This document shows positions 1 to 9,224 of a DNA stretch of 64,000 nt, in pieces (the first letter of the stretch is position 1; each line of letters opens with the position of its first letter). A model generated the notes under the pieces. That model made no database searches. It had not been told where the DNA came from and saw nothing but the letters and a program-made list of their open reading frames with translations. Position numbers and translations under genes: made by a program. Origin of the DNA: Neobacillus ginsengisoli (GTDB taxonomy: Bacteria; Bacillota; Bacilli; Bacillales_B; DSM-18226); assembly GCF_030813055.1 (NCBI RefSeq), contig NZ_JAUSTW010000001.1:620001-684000 (forward strand). The letters run 5' to 3'.

Positions 1-5
1 GTAAC

Positions 6-39
6 AAAGATCCTCTGCCTTCAGAAGGATCTTTTTATT
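6..39 (+). terminator. Intrinsic terminator of the gene upstream of the window
   Basis: Inverted repeat AAAGATCCT/AGGATCTTT with an 11-nt loop, running into a T-rich tract. It ends the transcript entering from the left. In B. subtilis the gene before panB is birA, but no upstream coding sequence is visible here to confirm that. Confidence 0.75.
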
Positions 40-87
40 TTGCTCTAAAAGGTTTTATCACCTCTCCCATAATAAGGAGGGTAAAGG

Positions 88-924
88 ATGAAGCAAACAA
101 CAGAATTCTTGAAAATGAAACAAAATAATGAAAAAATCGTTATGCTGACAGCATATGATTACCCATCTGCGAAACAGGCTGAGCAAGGTGGAGTGGACCT
201 CATATTAGTTGGTGACTCTCTTGGTATGGTAGTACTTGGTTACGATTCAACAATACCCGTAACAATGGACGACATGATTCATCACACAAAAGCTGTAAAA
301 CGCGGAGCTAAAGATACATTTATTGTTGCGGATATGCCTTTTTTAACCTACCACCTTTCGATTAAAGATACTTTAATAAATGCGGGCAGACTTATTCAAG
401 AAACGGGTGCCCACGCCGTAAAACTTGAAGGTGCAGATGATGTAATTGAAAAAATAGCTGCCCTTACAAAAGCAGGGATTCCTGTATGTGCTCATCTGGG
501 TTTAACACCTCAATCAGTTGGAGTATTAGGCGGATATAAAGTTCAAGGGAAAGATGCCGGGGCTGCTAAAAAATTACTCGAAGATGCAAAAAAATGTGAA
601 CATGCAGGTGCATTTGCGGTTGTACTTGAATGTGTTCCAAAACAGCTCGCGGATGAAGTGACAAACACCCTTTCAATTCCGGTTATTGGAATTGGGGCGG
701 GGATTGAAGTTGATGGACAGGTACTCGTATATCATGATATTTTGGGTTATGGTGTTGAGCGTGTTCCTAAATTCGTAAAACAATACACATCAGTAAATCC
801 ATTTATGATTGAATCAATCCAATCCTATGTTTCAGAAGTTAAAAATAATCAATTTCCTGAAGAACAGCATTCTTTTACTATGAATGAACAAGAGCTTAAA
901 GGGCTTTATGGAGGTAAAGAATGA
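88..924 (+). CDS. panB: 3-methyl-2-oxobutanoate hydroxymethyltransferase PanB
   Basis: PanB makes ketopantoate from 2-oxoisovalerate and 5,10-methylene-THF, the first committed step of pantothenate and CoA synthesis, in the cytoplasm. The 278-residue length is normal. The N-terminal [13 protein letters not shown] stretch, the metal-binding LVGDSLGM segment and VKLEG (near residue 112) are family hallmarks, and the C-terminal half has the IGIGAG motif. The ATG follows a good GGAGGG site. The stop overlaps the panC start (ATGA), so panB-panC-panD read as one operon, as in B. subtilis. Confidence 0.97.
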   Translation: MKQTTEFLKMKQNNEKIVMLTAYDYPSAKQAEQGGVDLILVGDSLGMVVLGYDSTIPVTMDDMIHHTKAVKRGAKDTFIVADMPFLTYHLSIKDTLINAGRLIQETGAHAVKLEGADDVIEKIAALTKAGIPVCAHLGLTPQSVGVLGGYKVQGKDAGAAKKLLEDAKKCEHAGAFAVVLECVPKQLADEVTNTLSIPVIGIGAGIEVDGQVLVYHDILGYGVERVPKFVKQYTSVNPFMIESIQSYVSEVKNNQFPEEQHSFTMNEQELKGLYGGKE

Positions 925-1769
925 AAGTTATAACAACCATTAAGGACATGCAAGTTGAAATTAATAAACAAAAGAGCCAATCAAAATCGATTGGATTTGT
1001 ACCGACGATGGGATTTTTACATGATGGTCATTTAACACTTTTAAATAGAGCAAGACAAGAAAATGATATTGTTGTTTTAAGTATATTTGTCAATCCATTA
1101 CAGTTCGGACCGACTGAAGACTATTCCACTTATCCGCGTGATTTTGAACGAGATCGTGCGTTGGCTGAATGTGAAAAAGTTGATTTTCTTTTTTACCCTT
1201 CTGTAGAAGAAATGTATCCTCACCCTTCTTCAGTAAAGGTTTTCGTCGAAGATAGGACCGATGTATTATGCGGCAAATCCCGTCCCGGTCATTTTGACGG
1301 GGTAGCAACTGTAATTACAAAGTTTTTTAATATCATTTTGCCAACCAAGGCATATTTTGGGAAAAAAGATGCCCAACAAGTAGCCGTAATTGAAGGATTA
1401 ATAACAGATTTCAATTTTCCTATTGAACTTATACCTGTTGACATTGTACGTGAGGAAGACGGCCTTGCGAAAAGTTCCCGTAATGTTTACCTTAGTCCGG
1501 AGGACCGAAAGCAGGCAATTGTGCTTAATAAAAGCTTAATTGCCGCAAAAACAGCGATTGCCGATGGGGAGAGGAACTGTACTAACCTTATTTCATTAAT
1601 AAGTAAAATGATCACTTACGGGACAAATGGTATAGTTGATTACGTCGAAATACTTACCTATCCACAACTAAAACCATTGGAAAATTTAGAGGGTACCATT
1701 ATCATCGCACTGGCAGTAAAATTTACAAAGGTTCGGTTAATAGACAATATTATTTTAGAGATTCATTGA
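921..1769 (+). CDS. panC: Pantothenate synthetase PanC
   Basis: PanC condenses pantoate and beta-alanine with ATP to form pantothenate through a pantoyl-adenylate. The protein is 282 residues, the usual size. It shows the nucleotidyltransferase signature [10 protein letters not shown] near residue 28, with the HxGH-like HDGH, then [11 protein letters not shown], the [14 protein letters not shown] pantoate-binding region and the KSSRN loop (KMSKS-like). It is translationally coupled to panB by a 4-nt overlap and is followed by panD, which supplies its beta-alanine. Confidence 0.97.
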   Translation: MKVITTIKDMQVEINKQKSQSKSIGFVPTMGFLHDGHLTLLNRARQENDIVVLSIFVNPLQFGPTEDYSTYPRDFERDRALAECEKVDFLFYPSVEEMYPHPSSVKVFVEDRTDVLCGKSRPGHFDGVATVITKFFNIILPTKAYFGKKDAQQVAVIEGLITDFNFPIELIPVDIVREEDGLAKSSRNVYLSPEDRKQAIVLNKSLIAAKTAIADGERNCTNLISLISKMITYGTNGIVDYVEILTYPQLKPLENLEGTIIIALAVKFTKVRLIDNIILEIH

Positions 1770-1818
1770 TGTACCATAAAGGATTTACAAGAATGCTTAT
1801 TTGGGAGGAAACAAACTG

Positions 1819-2202
1819 ATGTTTCGTAACATGATGAACGGCAAAATCCATCGCGCAACCGTTACAGAAGCGAATTTAAACTATGTTGGCAGTATTACGA
1901 TTGATGAAGATTTATTGGATGCTGTGGGGATGACAGCAAATGAAAAAGTCCAGATTGTAAATAATAACAATGGTGCACGACTTGAAACCTATATTATTCC
2001 CGGTAAAAGGGGAAGCGGGGTCATTTGTCTAAATGGTGCTGCAGCTCGTCTTGTCCAAGAAGGCGATATCGTTATTATTATTTCCTACGTACTAGTACCG
2101 GAAGAAAAAGTACCTGCTCATAAACCTAAAGTGGCAATTATGGATGAAAGTAATCGAATAAAAGAACTAATCTACGCAGAACCAGCGCTTACAATTATGT
2201 AA
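1819..2202 (+). CDS. panD: Aspartate 1-decarboxylase proenzyme PanD
   Basis: PanD decarboxylates aspartate to beta-alanine using a pyruvoyl group made by self-cleavage. The 127-residue protein has the cleavage site Gly24-Ser25 in NYVGS, plus the conserved Lys9 and the NGAAAR loop. I place the start at the ATG after GGGAGG rather than at an in-frame start further up, because the family begins with MFRxMxxGKIHRA. It closes the panBCD operon and is followed directly by a terminator. Confidence 0.96.
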   Translation: MFRNMMNGKIHRATVTEANLNYVGSITIDEDLLDAVGMTANEKVQIVNNNNGARLETYIIPGKRGSGVICLNGAAARLVQEGDIVIIISYVLVPEEKVPAHKPKVAIMDESNRIKELIYAEPALTIM

Positions 2203-2233
2203 TCCCCGATTTTTTGGGGATTTTTCTTTTTTT
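2203..2233 (+). terminator. Terminator of the panBCD operon
   Basis: Stem AATCCCC/GGGGATT followed by a long T-rich run, immediately after the panD stop codon. Confidence 0.85.
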
Positions 2234-2358
2234 ATGATAATTTTATATAATGAAAAATAAGATTTAGACTTTAGGGTCAAATTTGAGATTGAATAGATAG
2301 TTTTCTTTTTCTTTTATCCTTTTTGTGGTACCGTTTTTATGAACGAGGTGTTTGTGAA

Positions 2359-5160
2359 ATGATAAATAAATTTGTCGTAATAGATTTGGAAACAACTGGA
2401 AATGCGCCTAAAAAGGGTGATAAAATCATTCAATTTGCTGCTGTTGTTATTGAAAACGGTATAATCACTGAAAAGCTCTCGTCACTAATCAATCCAAAAA
2501 AGCCGATACCGGCTTTTATTGAAGAATTGACCGGGATAAATGATGATATGGTGAAAAATGCACCTTTATTTTCTGAAATTATACCAAAGGTTATTCCATT
2601 ATTGAAAGGGGCATATTTCGTTGCCCATAATGTATTATTTGATCTTTCATTTCTTCAGGAAGAATTAATACAGTCGGGTTTTGAAGGATTCTACGGTCCC
2701 GTTCTTGATACAGTTGAAATGGCCAGGATCCTCTATCCCACAGCTGACGGGTATAAGCTCTCAGATTTAGCTGAAAAAGAAAATTTACATCATGATCGTC
2801 CACACCAAGCTGATAGCGATGCCCAGGTTACGGCTGAACTTTTGCTAATTTTTTTAGAGCGTTTGTCTTTGCTGCCTCAAAGCACACTAAGGCAGCTTTT
2901 TCAGCTATCAGGTGGACTAAAAAGCGATTTACATCAGTTGTTGGATGAAATACACATTGAAAAGGGCAAGAGAATTGAACAATTGCCTGAAGCAATTGAA
3001 CTATTTAAAAATCTTGCCCTTAAAAAGCAGCAAGAGAAGGTTGAACTAATAGAGGATATAGCTCAATACAAGTATCCTGTAAGTGAAGATGAGAAAATTG
3101 ATATGGTAAAACAAGGCTTTGAGTTTTTTGAAAAGAGAACAGGACAATTTTTAATGATGGATGGTGTTTTTCATTCTTTTCTAAAAGAACAACATATATT
3201 GATTGAAGCCGGAACGGGCGTCGGTAAATCGCTGGGATATTTATTACCAATATCTTTTTTTGCAAAACAAAAAGGGCATCCCATTGTGGTAAGCACGCAT
3301 ACCATTCAACTTCAGGAACAACTCATTAGGAATGAGATCCCGCTCCTTGCAAAAATTCTCCCTTTCACTATTAATTCAGTACTTTTAAAAGGGAGAAACC
3401 ATTACATCAGCTTAGAAAAATTTTATCAGAGTCTTTTGGATGAGAATGATAACTATGATACTACACTAACCAAAATGCAGATTCTTGTCTGGCTGCTTGA
3501 AACTGAAACAGGTGACAAGGATGAATTAAATCTATCCAGCGGAGGGCTTATTTATTGGAATAAAATTAAGAATGAGCCAACCGTTTTTTTGCAGGATCAA
3601 GTGTGGCAAGAAAAAGACTTTTATCTACGTGCAAAAAAAGCAGCACAAGAAGCTGATATTATCATAACGAATCATTCCCTTTTATTAAGTGACCTTTCCG
3701 GGGAAAGAGCTATTTTACCTGCGTTTGATTATTGTATTATTGACGAGGGACACCATTTTGAAAAGGTAGCAAGTCAGTTTTTTGGTCATTCACTGGACTA
3801 TTTAACAACCCGGTTATTAATAGGGAAATTTGGTGTTTATGAACAAAAACTGCTCTTTTTTCAGCTGGAGGAGCTTCTGGCATCTAAATCTGTTCAAATA
3901 GGAAACCTTGTTTATACTTTTGAATTAAACCGGATCATAACAGACCTTACGTATGAAATGGATGAATTTTTTAAACTGATTGCCCTCTATGCAAAAACGA
4001 AGTCGTCTCAAAAAAAAGGCTATAACAGAGCGAAAGTTCGCTTTTCATCCGAGGATCAAGGAAAAGAGAAAAAGGCACTGGTAAATAGTGCTGAGAGGTT
4101 TGCATTTTTATTAAAGGACTTATATTCAGCCATTATGCAGCGGCTGGAGTGGATAAAAAAAGAGAAGGATTCCCTTTCGAATGAACAAAAGAACCTTTTA
4201 GAAGAGATCATCACCTTCGTAAATGACCTTGATGCTTTAAGGAACAATGTACAGGATTGTTTTACAAAAGAAAATAACTTCGTAAAATGGATTGAAATGG
4301 ATAGCCGTTCACCCCAAAATGTAACCACTTTTTTGGCACAACCGGCAACAGTGGCAACAGCATTGGAGGAAAAATTTTTTAAAGCAAAAAGGGGAGTTGT
4401 CCTAACGTCAGCAACATTAACAGTTAACAATTCATTTGAGTATATCATAAAGGAAATCGGACTCAATCCTAACACTACAAGCCGAATTTCGATTCCATCA
4501 CCATTTGACTATCAAAATCAGGTTCAGCTTTTAATCCCCGAAGACTTGCCCGAGATAAATGCAGTCACTTTGGAAGAATATGTGGTTGCTATAACGGAAC
4601 ATATTATTACAATTGCCGAAGCGACAAAGGGTAGAATGCTTATTCTTTTTACTGCTTATGACATGCTAAAAAAAACGTATGAACTTATAAAGGAAAGTGG
4701 TTTTTTAAATGAATATGCTATGATTGCCCAAGGGATTACAAGCGGAAGCCGGACGAGATTGACTAGGAATTTTCAGCGTTACGATAAGGCAATATTACTT
4801 GGTACTAGCAGTTTTTGGGAAGGTGTGGACATTCCCGGCGAGGATTTGTCCTGCCTGGTAATTGTCAGACTTCCATTCAGCCCACCTGATGAGCCTTTAA
4901 CAGAGGCAAAATGTCAGTTGATAACGCAACAGGGGGGAAATGCCTTTTCAGATTATTCACTCCCGGAGGCAATCCTAAGGTTTAAACAAGGCTTTGGCCG
5001 CTTAATCCGAACAGAGAAAGATCGCGGAATAATGATTGTCTTCGATAAAAGAATTGTCACAACAAAATATGGAAAATCCTTTTTAAAATCAATTCCCTCA
5101 GTTTTGGTAAAAAAAGGAAACATGAATGAACTAGTTGAGTTAATCCATTCTTGGCTTTGA
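2359..5160 (+). CDS. dinG: DinG-type helicase with N-terminal 3'-5' exonuclease domain
   Basis: 933-residue Gram-positive DinG. The N-terminal third is a DnaQ-like DEDDh exonuclease, with DLETTG at residues 9-14, the NVLFDLSFL block and HQADSDAQ. It is followed by a DinG/XPD-type helicase with Walker A EAGTGVGKS near residue 295, a DEGH box (IIDEGHHFE) and the C-terminal QGFGRLIR motif. The cysteine cluster that holds 4Fe-4S in E. coli DinG is not seen, as expected for this family, in which the exonuclease-bearing homologues act as nucleases. The ATG after GAGGTG is preferred over an upstream in-frame start. It lies between panD and ypmA, as in B. subtilis. Confidence 0.93.
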   Translation: MINKFVVIDLETTGNAPKKGDKIIQFAAVVIENGIITEKLSSLINPKKPIPAFIEELTGINDDMVKNAPLFSEIIPKVIPLLKGAYFVAHNVLFDLSFLQEELIQSGFEGFYGPVLDTVEMARILYPTADGYKLSDLAEKENLHHDRPHQADSDAQVTAELLLIFLERLSLLPQSTLRQLFQLSGGLKSDLHQLLDEIHIEKGKRIEQLPEAIELFKNLALKKQQEKVELIEDIAQYKYPVSEDEKIDMVKQGFEFFEKRTGQFLMMDGVFHSFLKEQHILIEAGTGVGKSLGYLLPISFFAKQKGHPIVVSTHTIQLQEQLIRNEIPLLAKILPFTINSVLLKGRNHYISLEKFYQSLLDENDNYDTTLTKMQILVWLLETETGDKDELNLSSGGLIYWNKIKNEPTVFLQDQVWQEKDFYLRAKKAAQEADIIITNHSLLLSDLSGERAILPAFDYCIIDEGHHFEKVASQFFGHSLDYLTTRLLIGKFGVYEQKLLFFQLEELLASKSVQIGNLVYTFELNRIITDLTYEMDEFFKLIALYAKTKSSQKKGYNRAKVRFSSEDQGKEKKALVNSAERFAFLLKDLYSAIMQRLEWIKKEKDSLSNEQKNLLEEIITFVNDLDALRNNVQDCFTKENNFVKWIEMDSRSPQNVTTFLAQPATVATALEEKFFKAKRGVVLTSATLTVNNSFEYIIKEIGLNPNTTSRISIPSPFDYQNQVQLLIPEDLPEINAVTLEEYVVAITEHIITIAEATKGRMLILFTAYDMLKKTYELIKESGFLNEYAMIAQGITSGSRTRLTRNFQRYDKAILLGTSSFWEGVDIPGEDLSCLVIVRLPFSPPDEPLTEAKCQLITQQGGNAFSDYSLPEAILRFKQGFGRLIRTEKDRGIMIVFDKRIVTTKYGKSFLKSIPSVLVKKGNMNELVELIHSWL

Positions 5161-5179
5161 TAATATAGGGGAAAATACA

Positions 5180-5211
5180 CAACCTATACCTATTATGGTT
5201 GGTATAGGTTG
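5180..5211. other. Perfect 11-bp hairpin between dinG and ypmA
   Basis: CAACCTATACC pairs with GGTATAGGTTG across a 10-nt loop. There is no T-tract on either side, so it is not a classical intrinsic terminator. It may stabilise the dinG 3' end or act as a factor-assisted terminator. Confidence 0.5.
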
Positions 5212-5279
5212 AAAATGTAAATCTTTAAAAATTTACTTTATATTTAATGTTTCCTTGTCACATATACTCCGACACCTGT

Positions 5280-5285
5280 TATAAT
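5280..5285 (+). promoter_or_regulatory. Probable -10 box for ypmA-ypmB
   Basis: A consensus TATAAT lies about 40 bp before the ypmA start. The best upstream -35 candidate, TTGTCA, is 19 bp away, which is longer than ideal, so the assignment is tentative. Confidence 0.4.
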
Positions 5286-5326
5286 GATTTGAGTAGTTTC
5301 TTTCATAAATTTAAGGAGGATAATGA

Positions 5327-5497
5327 ATGGAAAGCAAAATTGAAGTTCTGTCAACAGTAAAAATCCAGCATAGTCCTGATTTATATAAAATTGTTGATGC
5401 TCTAAATCGAACATTAAAAGAGAAAGACCTTATGTTTGGACTTGCCTTGGATCAAGAAGATAAAAATAAAGCGATTTTTACCATTTATCGTACATAA
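5327..5497 (+). CDS. ypmA: YpmA family small protein (DUF4264)
   Basis: 56-residue protein of unknown function. A strong AAGGAGGA site precedes two close ATGs, and the second gives the MESKIEVLSTVKI start. It is placed by position (between dinG and ypmB, as in B. subtilis) and by its typical short alpha/beta composition without membrane segments. It probably shares a transcript with ypmB, 14 nt downstream. Confidence 0.85.
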   Translation: MESKIEVLSTVKIQHSPDLYKIVDALNRTLKEKDLMFGLALDQEDKNKAIFTIYRT

Positions 5498-5511
5498 AGA
5501 AGTGAATTTAA

Positions 5512-5985
5512 GTGAAAAAGTGGATTATTTGTATAGTTGTTTTATTCTTAGTTATCATTGGAATTTTGTTTAAAGTATACGTAACTGCGATAGACCCCGT
5601 TAAGGCAGCCGAAATAAAAGCTGTCAATATAGCGAAAGAAAAGGTTCAATTAAGTGAAGTGGATAATTTCCACATTTATAATGGTTTAGAAACAGTTAAT
5701 GTAATTGAAGGGAAAAACAAAAAAGGTGAGAAAATTATCATCTGGATTCCTGAAAATAGTAAGCAGGTTATAATGAAAAAAGCAAAGAGTGGTCTGTCAA
5801 AAGGAGAGGCCATTCAAAAACTTCTGCAAGAACAAAAACCGAAAAAAATTATTTCAGTTCGCCTAGGCATGGAAAAAAATATTCCATTATGGGAAATTTA
5901 TTACCGATCTGAAAATAATTTAATAAATTATTATTATGTTCACTTTGAAACCGGTGAATGGCTAAAGAAAATTGAAAATTTATAG
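5512..5985 (+). CDS. ypmB: YpmB-like membrane-anchored protein
   Basis: 157 residues starting at GTG. An N-terminal hydrophobic helix (about residues 4-25) with no cleavage motif suggests a signal anchor. The rest is a hydrophilic extracytoplasmic domain resembling the PepSY/DUF5590 fold (KAAEIKAVNIAKEKVQLSEV, with a central I/V-rich sheet). Function is unknown. It sits between ypmA and aspB, its conserved position in Bacillaceae. Confidence 0.85.
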   Translation: MKKWIICIVVLFLVIIGILFKVYVTAIDPVKAAEIKAVNIAKEKVQLSEVDNFHIYNGLETVNVIEGKNKKGEKIIIWIPENSKQVIMKKAKSGLSKGEAIQKLLQEQKPKKIISVRLGMEKNIPLWEIYYRSENNLINYYYVHFETGEWLKKIENL

Positions 5986-6011
5986 TTTGAATTGAGATTG
6001 GAGGAAGAGGT

Positions 6012-7205
6012 ATGGTAGTGAATCTAGCAAATAGGGTAATGGCGCTTACGCCTTCAACAACTTTGGCGATTACCGCAAAAGCGAAGGAATTAAAGGAGCA
6101 AGGGGTGGATGTTATTGGTTTAGGTGCAGGTGAGCCTGATTTTAATACACCCGGGCATATTTTAGATGCTGCAGTTCAATCAATGAATGAAGGCTATACT
6201 AAGTACACTCCTTCTGCAGGGCTGCCCGCATTAAAAAAGGCAATTATCGGGAAATTGCAAAGAGACCAAGGTCTTAGTTATAAACCAAATGAAATCATCG
6301 TCGCAAATGGTGCTAAACATGCGTTATACACATTGTTTCAAGTGCTATTGAATGATGGGGATGAAGTAATCATTCCTACCCCTTATTGGGTTAGTTATCC
6401 AGAACAAGTCAAATTAGCAGGCGGAGTTCCGGTTTATATCGAAGGTTTAGAATCAAATCAGTTTAAAATAACTCCTGAACAATTAATCAAATCAATAACT
6501 AAAAAGACCAAGGCAGTCATTATTAATTCACCAAGTAATCCGACAGGGGTTTTGTATAGTGCAGAAGAGCTTACTGAATTAGGAAAGATATGCCTTGAAG
6601 AAAATATTTTAATCGTATCAGATGAGATTTACGAAAAGCTGGTATATGGTGACCATAAGCATATCTCGATTGCCCAATTATCCCCGGAATTAAAGGAACA
6701 GACCATTATCATTAATGGTGTTTCAAAATCTCATTCTATGACCGGCTGGAGAATTGGCTATGCAGCAGGTAATAAAGAAATTATTGAAGCCATGACCAAC
6801 CTTGCCAGCCATAGTACCTCCAATCCGACGACAACGGCTCAATATGCAACAATTGCTGCCTATAATGGCACGCAAGAGCCTGTAGAAGAAATGCGTCAGG
6901 CATTTGAAAAAAGATTGGAGATTATTTATGATAAATTAGTTTCGATTCCGGGCTTTTCTTGTGTGAAGCCGCAAGGTGCTTTTTATTTATATCCAAATGT
7001 AAAGAAAGCTGCAGACTTAACAGGGTATAATAATGTAGATGATTTTGTAGAGGCACTCCTTGTAGAGGCGAAAGTAGCTGTTATTCCTGGGTCAGGTTTT
7101 GGGACACCTGATAATATCCGCCTTTCCTATGCAACCTCCCTCGATCAATTGGAGAAAGCAGTATCAAGAATCCATAAATTTGTTGAATCAAAATGTCAAG
7201 CATGA
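6012..7205 (+). CDS. aspB: Pyridoxal-phosphate aspartate aminotransferase AspB
   Basis: Interconverts aspartate/2-oxoglutarate and oxaloacetate/glutamate. The protein is 397 residues of the class I/II fold. The N-terminal ALTPSTTLAITAKAKELK is very close to B. subtilis AspB. Other features are GLGAGEPDFNTP, NSPSNPTG, DEIYEKL and the Schiff-base lysine in GVSKSHSMTGWRIG (near residue 239). It starts after GGAGGAAG and is followed by a terminator. In B. subtilis asnS comes next, but here dnaD follows directly. Confidence 0.96.
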   Translation: MVVNLANRVMALTPSTTLAITAKAKELKEQGVDVIGLGAGEPDFNTPGHILDAAVQSMNEGYTKYTPSAGLPALKKAIIGKLQRDQGLSYKPNEIIVANGAKHALYTLFQVLLNDGDEVIIPTPYWVSYPEQVKLAGGVPVYIEGLESNQFKITPEQLIKSITKKTKAVIINSPSNPTGVLYSAEELTELGKICLEENILIVSDEIYEKLVYGDHKHISIAQLSPELKEQTIIINGVSKSHSMTGWRIGYAAGNKEIIEAMTNLASHSTSNPTTTAQYATIAAYNGTQEPVEEMRQAFEKRLEIIYDKLVSIPGFSCVKPQGAFYLYPNVKKAADLTGYNNVDDFVEALLVEAKVAVIPGSGFGTPDNIRLSYATSLDQLEKAVSRIHKFVESKCQA

Positions 7206-7231
7206 TGGTTACACCTTAATAAACCAAAAAC

Positions 7232-7260
7232 AAAAAAGTCTGCGTTGCAGACTTTTTGCT
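7232..7260 (+). terminator. Terminator after aspB
   Basis: AAAAAGTCTGC/GCAGACTTTTT stem with a 3-nt loop and a T-run. Confidence 0.85.
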
Positions 7261-7336
7261 TTACTTACCAAAGATGGTTGTCTAATCCTCTTACTCGGGA
7301 AGTTTGTTCATGCTATACTTAAAAGGAGGTGTCATA

Positions 7337-8041
7337 ATGATGAAATCAAACATAATATCTTGGCTTCAGGAAGGAAATATTACAATTCCTGCTGTTTTAT
7401 TATCTGAATACAAAAATCTTAATATAAATGAATTCGAACTTGTTCTTTTATTAAATATCATTGCTTTTTTAGAAAAGGGAAATGAATTTCCTACTCCGGA
7501 GGAGCTTTCATCCCGTATGACAATTTCCATTTCTGACTGCAATGAAATGCTCCGAAAGCTAATTCAAAAAGGGTTTATCGAAATAATTGACGGCTATACC
7601 AATGATGGGATTCGTTTTGAAAAGTATTCTGTAAGACCATTATGGGAAAGACTTGTTGACAGGTTCTTGATGAAAAATAAAAATAGTAAAGAAATAAGTA
7701 GGAAGGCAGATGAGACGGACCTATACACCTGTTTCGAAAAGGAGTTTGGACGTCCGTTATCTCCTTTTGAATGTGAAACGCTTGCTATGTGGATGGATGA
7801 TGACCATCACGACCCTATCATCATTAAAACTGCTTTAAGAGAAGCAGTTATTTCTGGTAAATTAAACTTCCGATATATTGATCGTATTCTATTTGAATGG
7901 AAGAAAAATGGGATTAGAACAATCGAGCAAGCAAAAAATCATGGTCAAAAGTTCCGCCAAAAGCAACAGCAAAATCGATTAGTAAAGGAAGAGCCAAATC
8001 CATCTTCTTCCATTCCTTTTTACAATTGGTTGGAACAATAA
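7337..8041 (+). CDS. dnaD: Primosome component DnaD
   Basis: 234-residue DnaD, the loader/remodelling factor that works with DnaB and DnaI at the origin and in replication restart. It has an N-terminal winged-helix DDBH1 domain (residues 1-100, EELSSRMTISISDCNEMLRK) and a C-terminal DDBH2 domain with FEKEFGRPLSPFE near residue 135, plus a basic, Gln-rich tail. The start is the first of two tandem ATGs after AAAGGAGGTG. It precedes nth, as in B. subtilis. Confidence 0.95.
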   Translation: MMKSNIISWLQEGNITIPAVLLSEYKNLNINEFELVLLLNIIAFLEKGNEFPTPEELSSRMTISISDCNEMLRKLIQKGFIEIIDGYTNDGIRFEKYSVRPLWERLVDRFLMKNKNSKEISRKADETDLYTCFEKEFGRPLSPFECETLAMWMDDDHHDPIIIKTALREAVISGKLNFRYIDRILFEWKKNGIRTIEQAKNHGQKFRQKQQQNRLVKEEPNPSSSIPFYNWLEQ

Positions 8042-8050
8042 AAGTACCTT

Positions 8051-8085
8051 ACGAGAGAAACCATTCTCTCGTTTGTTTCATTTTT
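8051..8085 (+). terminator. Terminator after dnaD
   Basis: ACGAGAGAA/TTCTCTCGT stem with a 4-nt loop, followed by a T-rich tract. Transcription of nth may be partly independent of dnaD. Confidence 0.75.
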
Positions 8086-8123
8086 AATAAAATCTTTTGC
8101 TTTAAAATTGGTAGGTGACTATT

Positions 8124-8786
8124 TTGTTAAAAAATGCTCAAATCCGTTATTGTCTTGATGAAATGGGCAATATGTTTCCTGATGCCCATTGTGAATTAAA
8201 TCATTCAAATCCATTTGAATTAATAATTGCCGTCTCCTTATCTGCACAGTGCACTGATGTCCTTGTTAACAAGGTCACAAAAGAGTTATTTAAGAAGTAT
8301 AAAACTCCTGCGGATTACTTAAATGTATCTCTTGAAGAGCTACAAAATGATATTCGCTCTATTGGTCTGTACCGTAACAAAGCCAAAAATATCCAAAGCC
8401 TTTGTCGAATGGTTCAGGGAGAATATAATGGGGAAATTCCAGCAGACCGGGATGAAATGACAAAGCTCCCCGGTGTGGGCAGGAAAACGGCAAATGTTGT
8501 TGCTTCTGTTGCATTTAATGTTCCTGCAATTGCAGTTGATACGCATGTAGAACGTGTAAGTAAGAGATTAGGTTTTTGCCGCTGGAAAGACTCAGTACTT
8601 GAAGTAGAAAAGACCTTAATGAAAAAGATCCCAATAGAAGAATGGTCGGTTACACATCACCGATTGATTTTTTTTGGCAGATATCATTGCAAAGCCCAAA
8701 ATCCACAATGTCCTGTTTGCCCTTTATTAGAGGTATGCAGAGAAGGGAAAAAGAGGATTAAAGGTAGTGTGGCCGCAAATGGATAA
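8124..8786 (+). CDS. nth: Endonuclease III Nth
   Basis: DNA glycosylase/AP lyase for oxidised pyrimidines in base excision repair. It has a helix-hairpin-helix with the catalytic lysine (LPGVGRKTANVV), the catalytic aspartate in AVDTHVERV, and the 4Fe-4S motif C-x6-C-x2-C-x5-C at the C terminus. I choose a TTG start because TAGGTGA lies 5 nt upstream. This gives an N terminus (MLKNAQIRYCLDEM) that matches B. subtilis Nth. The GTG upstream overlaps that ribosome site. Confidence 0.95.
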   Translation: MLKNAQIRYCLDEMGNMFPDAHCELNHSNPFELIIAVSLSAQCTDVLVNKVTKELFKKYKTPADYLNVSLEELQNDIRSIGLYRNKAKNIQSLCRMVQGEYNGEIPADRDEMTKLPGVGRKTANVVASVAFNVPAIAVDTHVERVSKRLGFCRWKDSVLEVEKTLMKKIPIEEWSVTHHRLIFFGRYHCKAQNPQCPVCPLLEVCREGKKRIKGSVAANG

Positions 8787-9171
8787 GCACGTTGAATTAT
8801 ATAATTCATGTCAAAACTCTAATGAAGCAATTTCACAGATAATTGAAGAATGGCTAAAAGTAAAAGTAGTGCTTGAGGAACTGTACCGTAATCGGGATCA
8901 AATTAACACATTAGTAAGCATGAAAAAGGGGATAGAACTGTTTCTGCAATTCGTGTTTTGGACAAACGAGAAGCAAGTCATACTTCAAGAGCCCATCCCG
9001 TGGAATCATATAGAATACAAACCAGTAAATATAGAAGAACGGTTTGAATTTATAATGTCCAGGCCAAATTTATTTCACTCGTTCCGCCAATTGTCTGAGC
9101 TAATGGTTGAACAAGAGAAGCAATATATGAAAAAAAATATTATGAAAAAAGCGTCTAAGCCAAATGGCTAG
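8767..9171 (+). CDS. ypoC: YpoC family protein
   Basis: About 130-134 residues, function unknown. It overlaps the end of nth by 20 nt in another frame, so translation is probably coupled. GTG at 8767 or ATG at 8779 could be the start; AAAGG is too close to the first and a little far from the second. The protein is helical and hydrophilic without membrane segments. It is placed as YpoC by position between nth and ponA. The last codons form the left arm of the terminator. Confidence 0.75.
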   Translation: MWPQMDKHVELYNSCQNSNEAISQIIEEWLKVKVVLEELYRNRDQINTLVSMKKGIELFLQFVFWTNEKQVILQEPIPWNHIEYKPVNIEERFEFIMSRPNLFHSFRQLSELMVEQEKQYMKKNIMKKASKPNG

Positions 9172-9182
9172 ACGCTTTTTTA
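9145..9182. terminator. Bidirectional terminator overlapping the ypoC stop codon
   Basis: AAAAAGCGTCTAAGCC pairs with GGCTAGACGCTTTTTT. The ypoC stop TAG is inside the right arm. It separates the convergent ypoC and ponA. Confidence 0.85.
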
Positions 9183-9224
9183 CCGTTTATGCTGTGTAGG
9201 GAAGCTGAGCTTCCAATTTAATCT

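Noticed and set aside
4056..4475. 139-residue minus-strand frame inside dinG
   Set aside because: Shadow of the DinG helicase region, Phe/Ser-rich, no ribosome site, and the plus-strand protein is well conserved.
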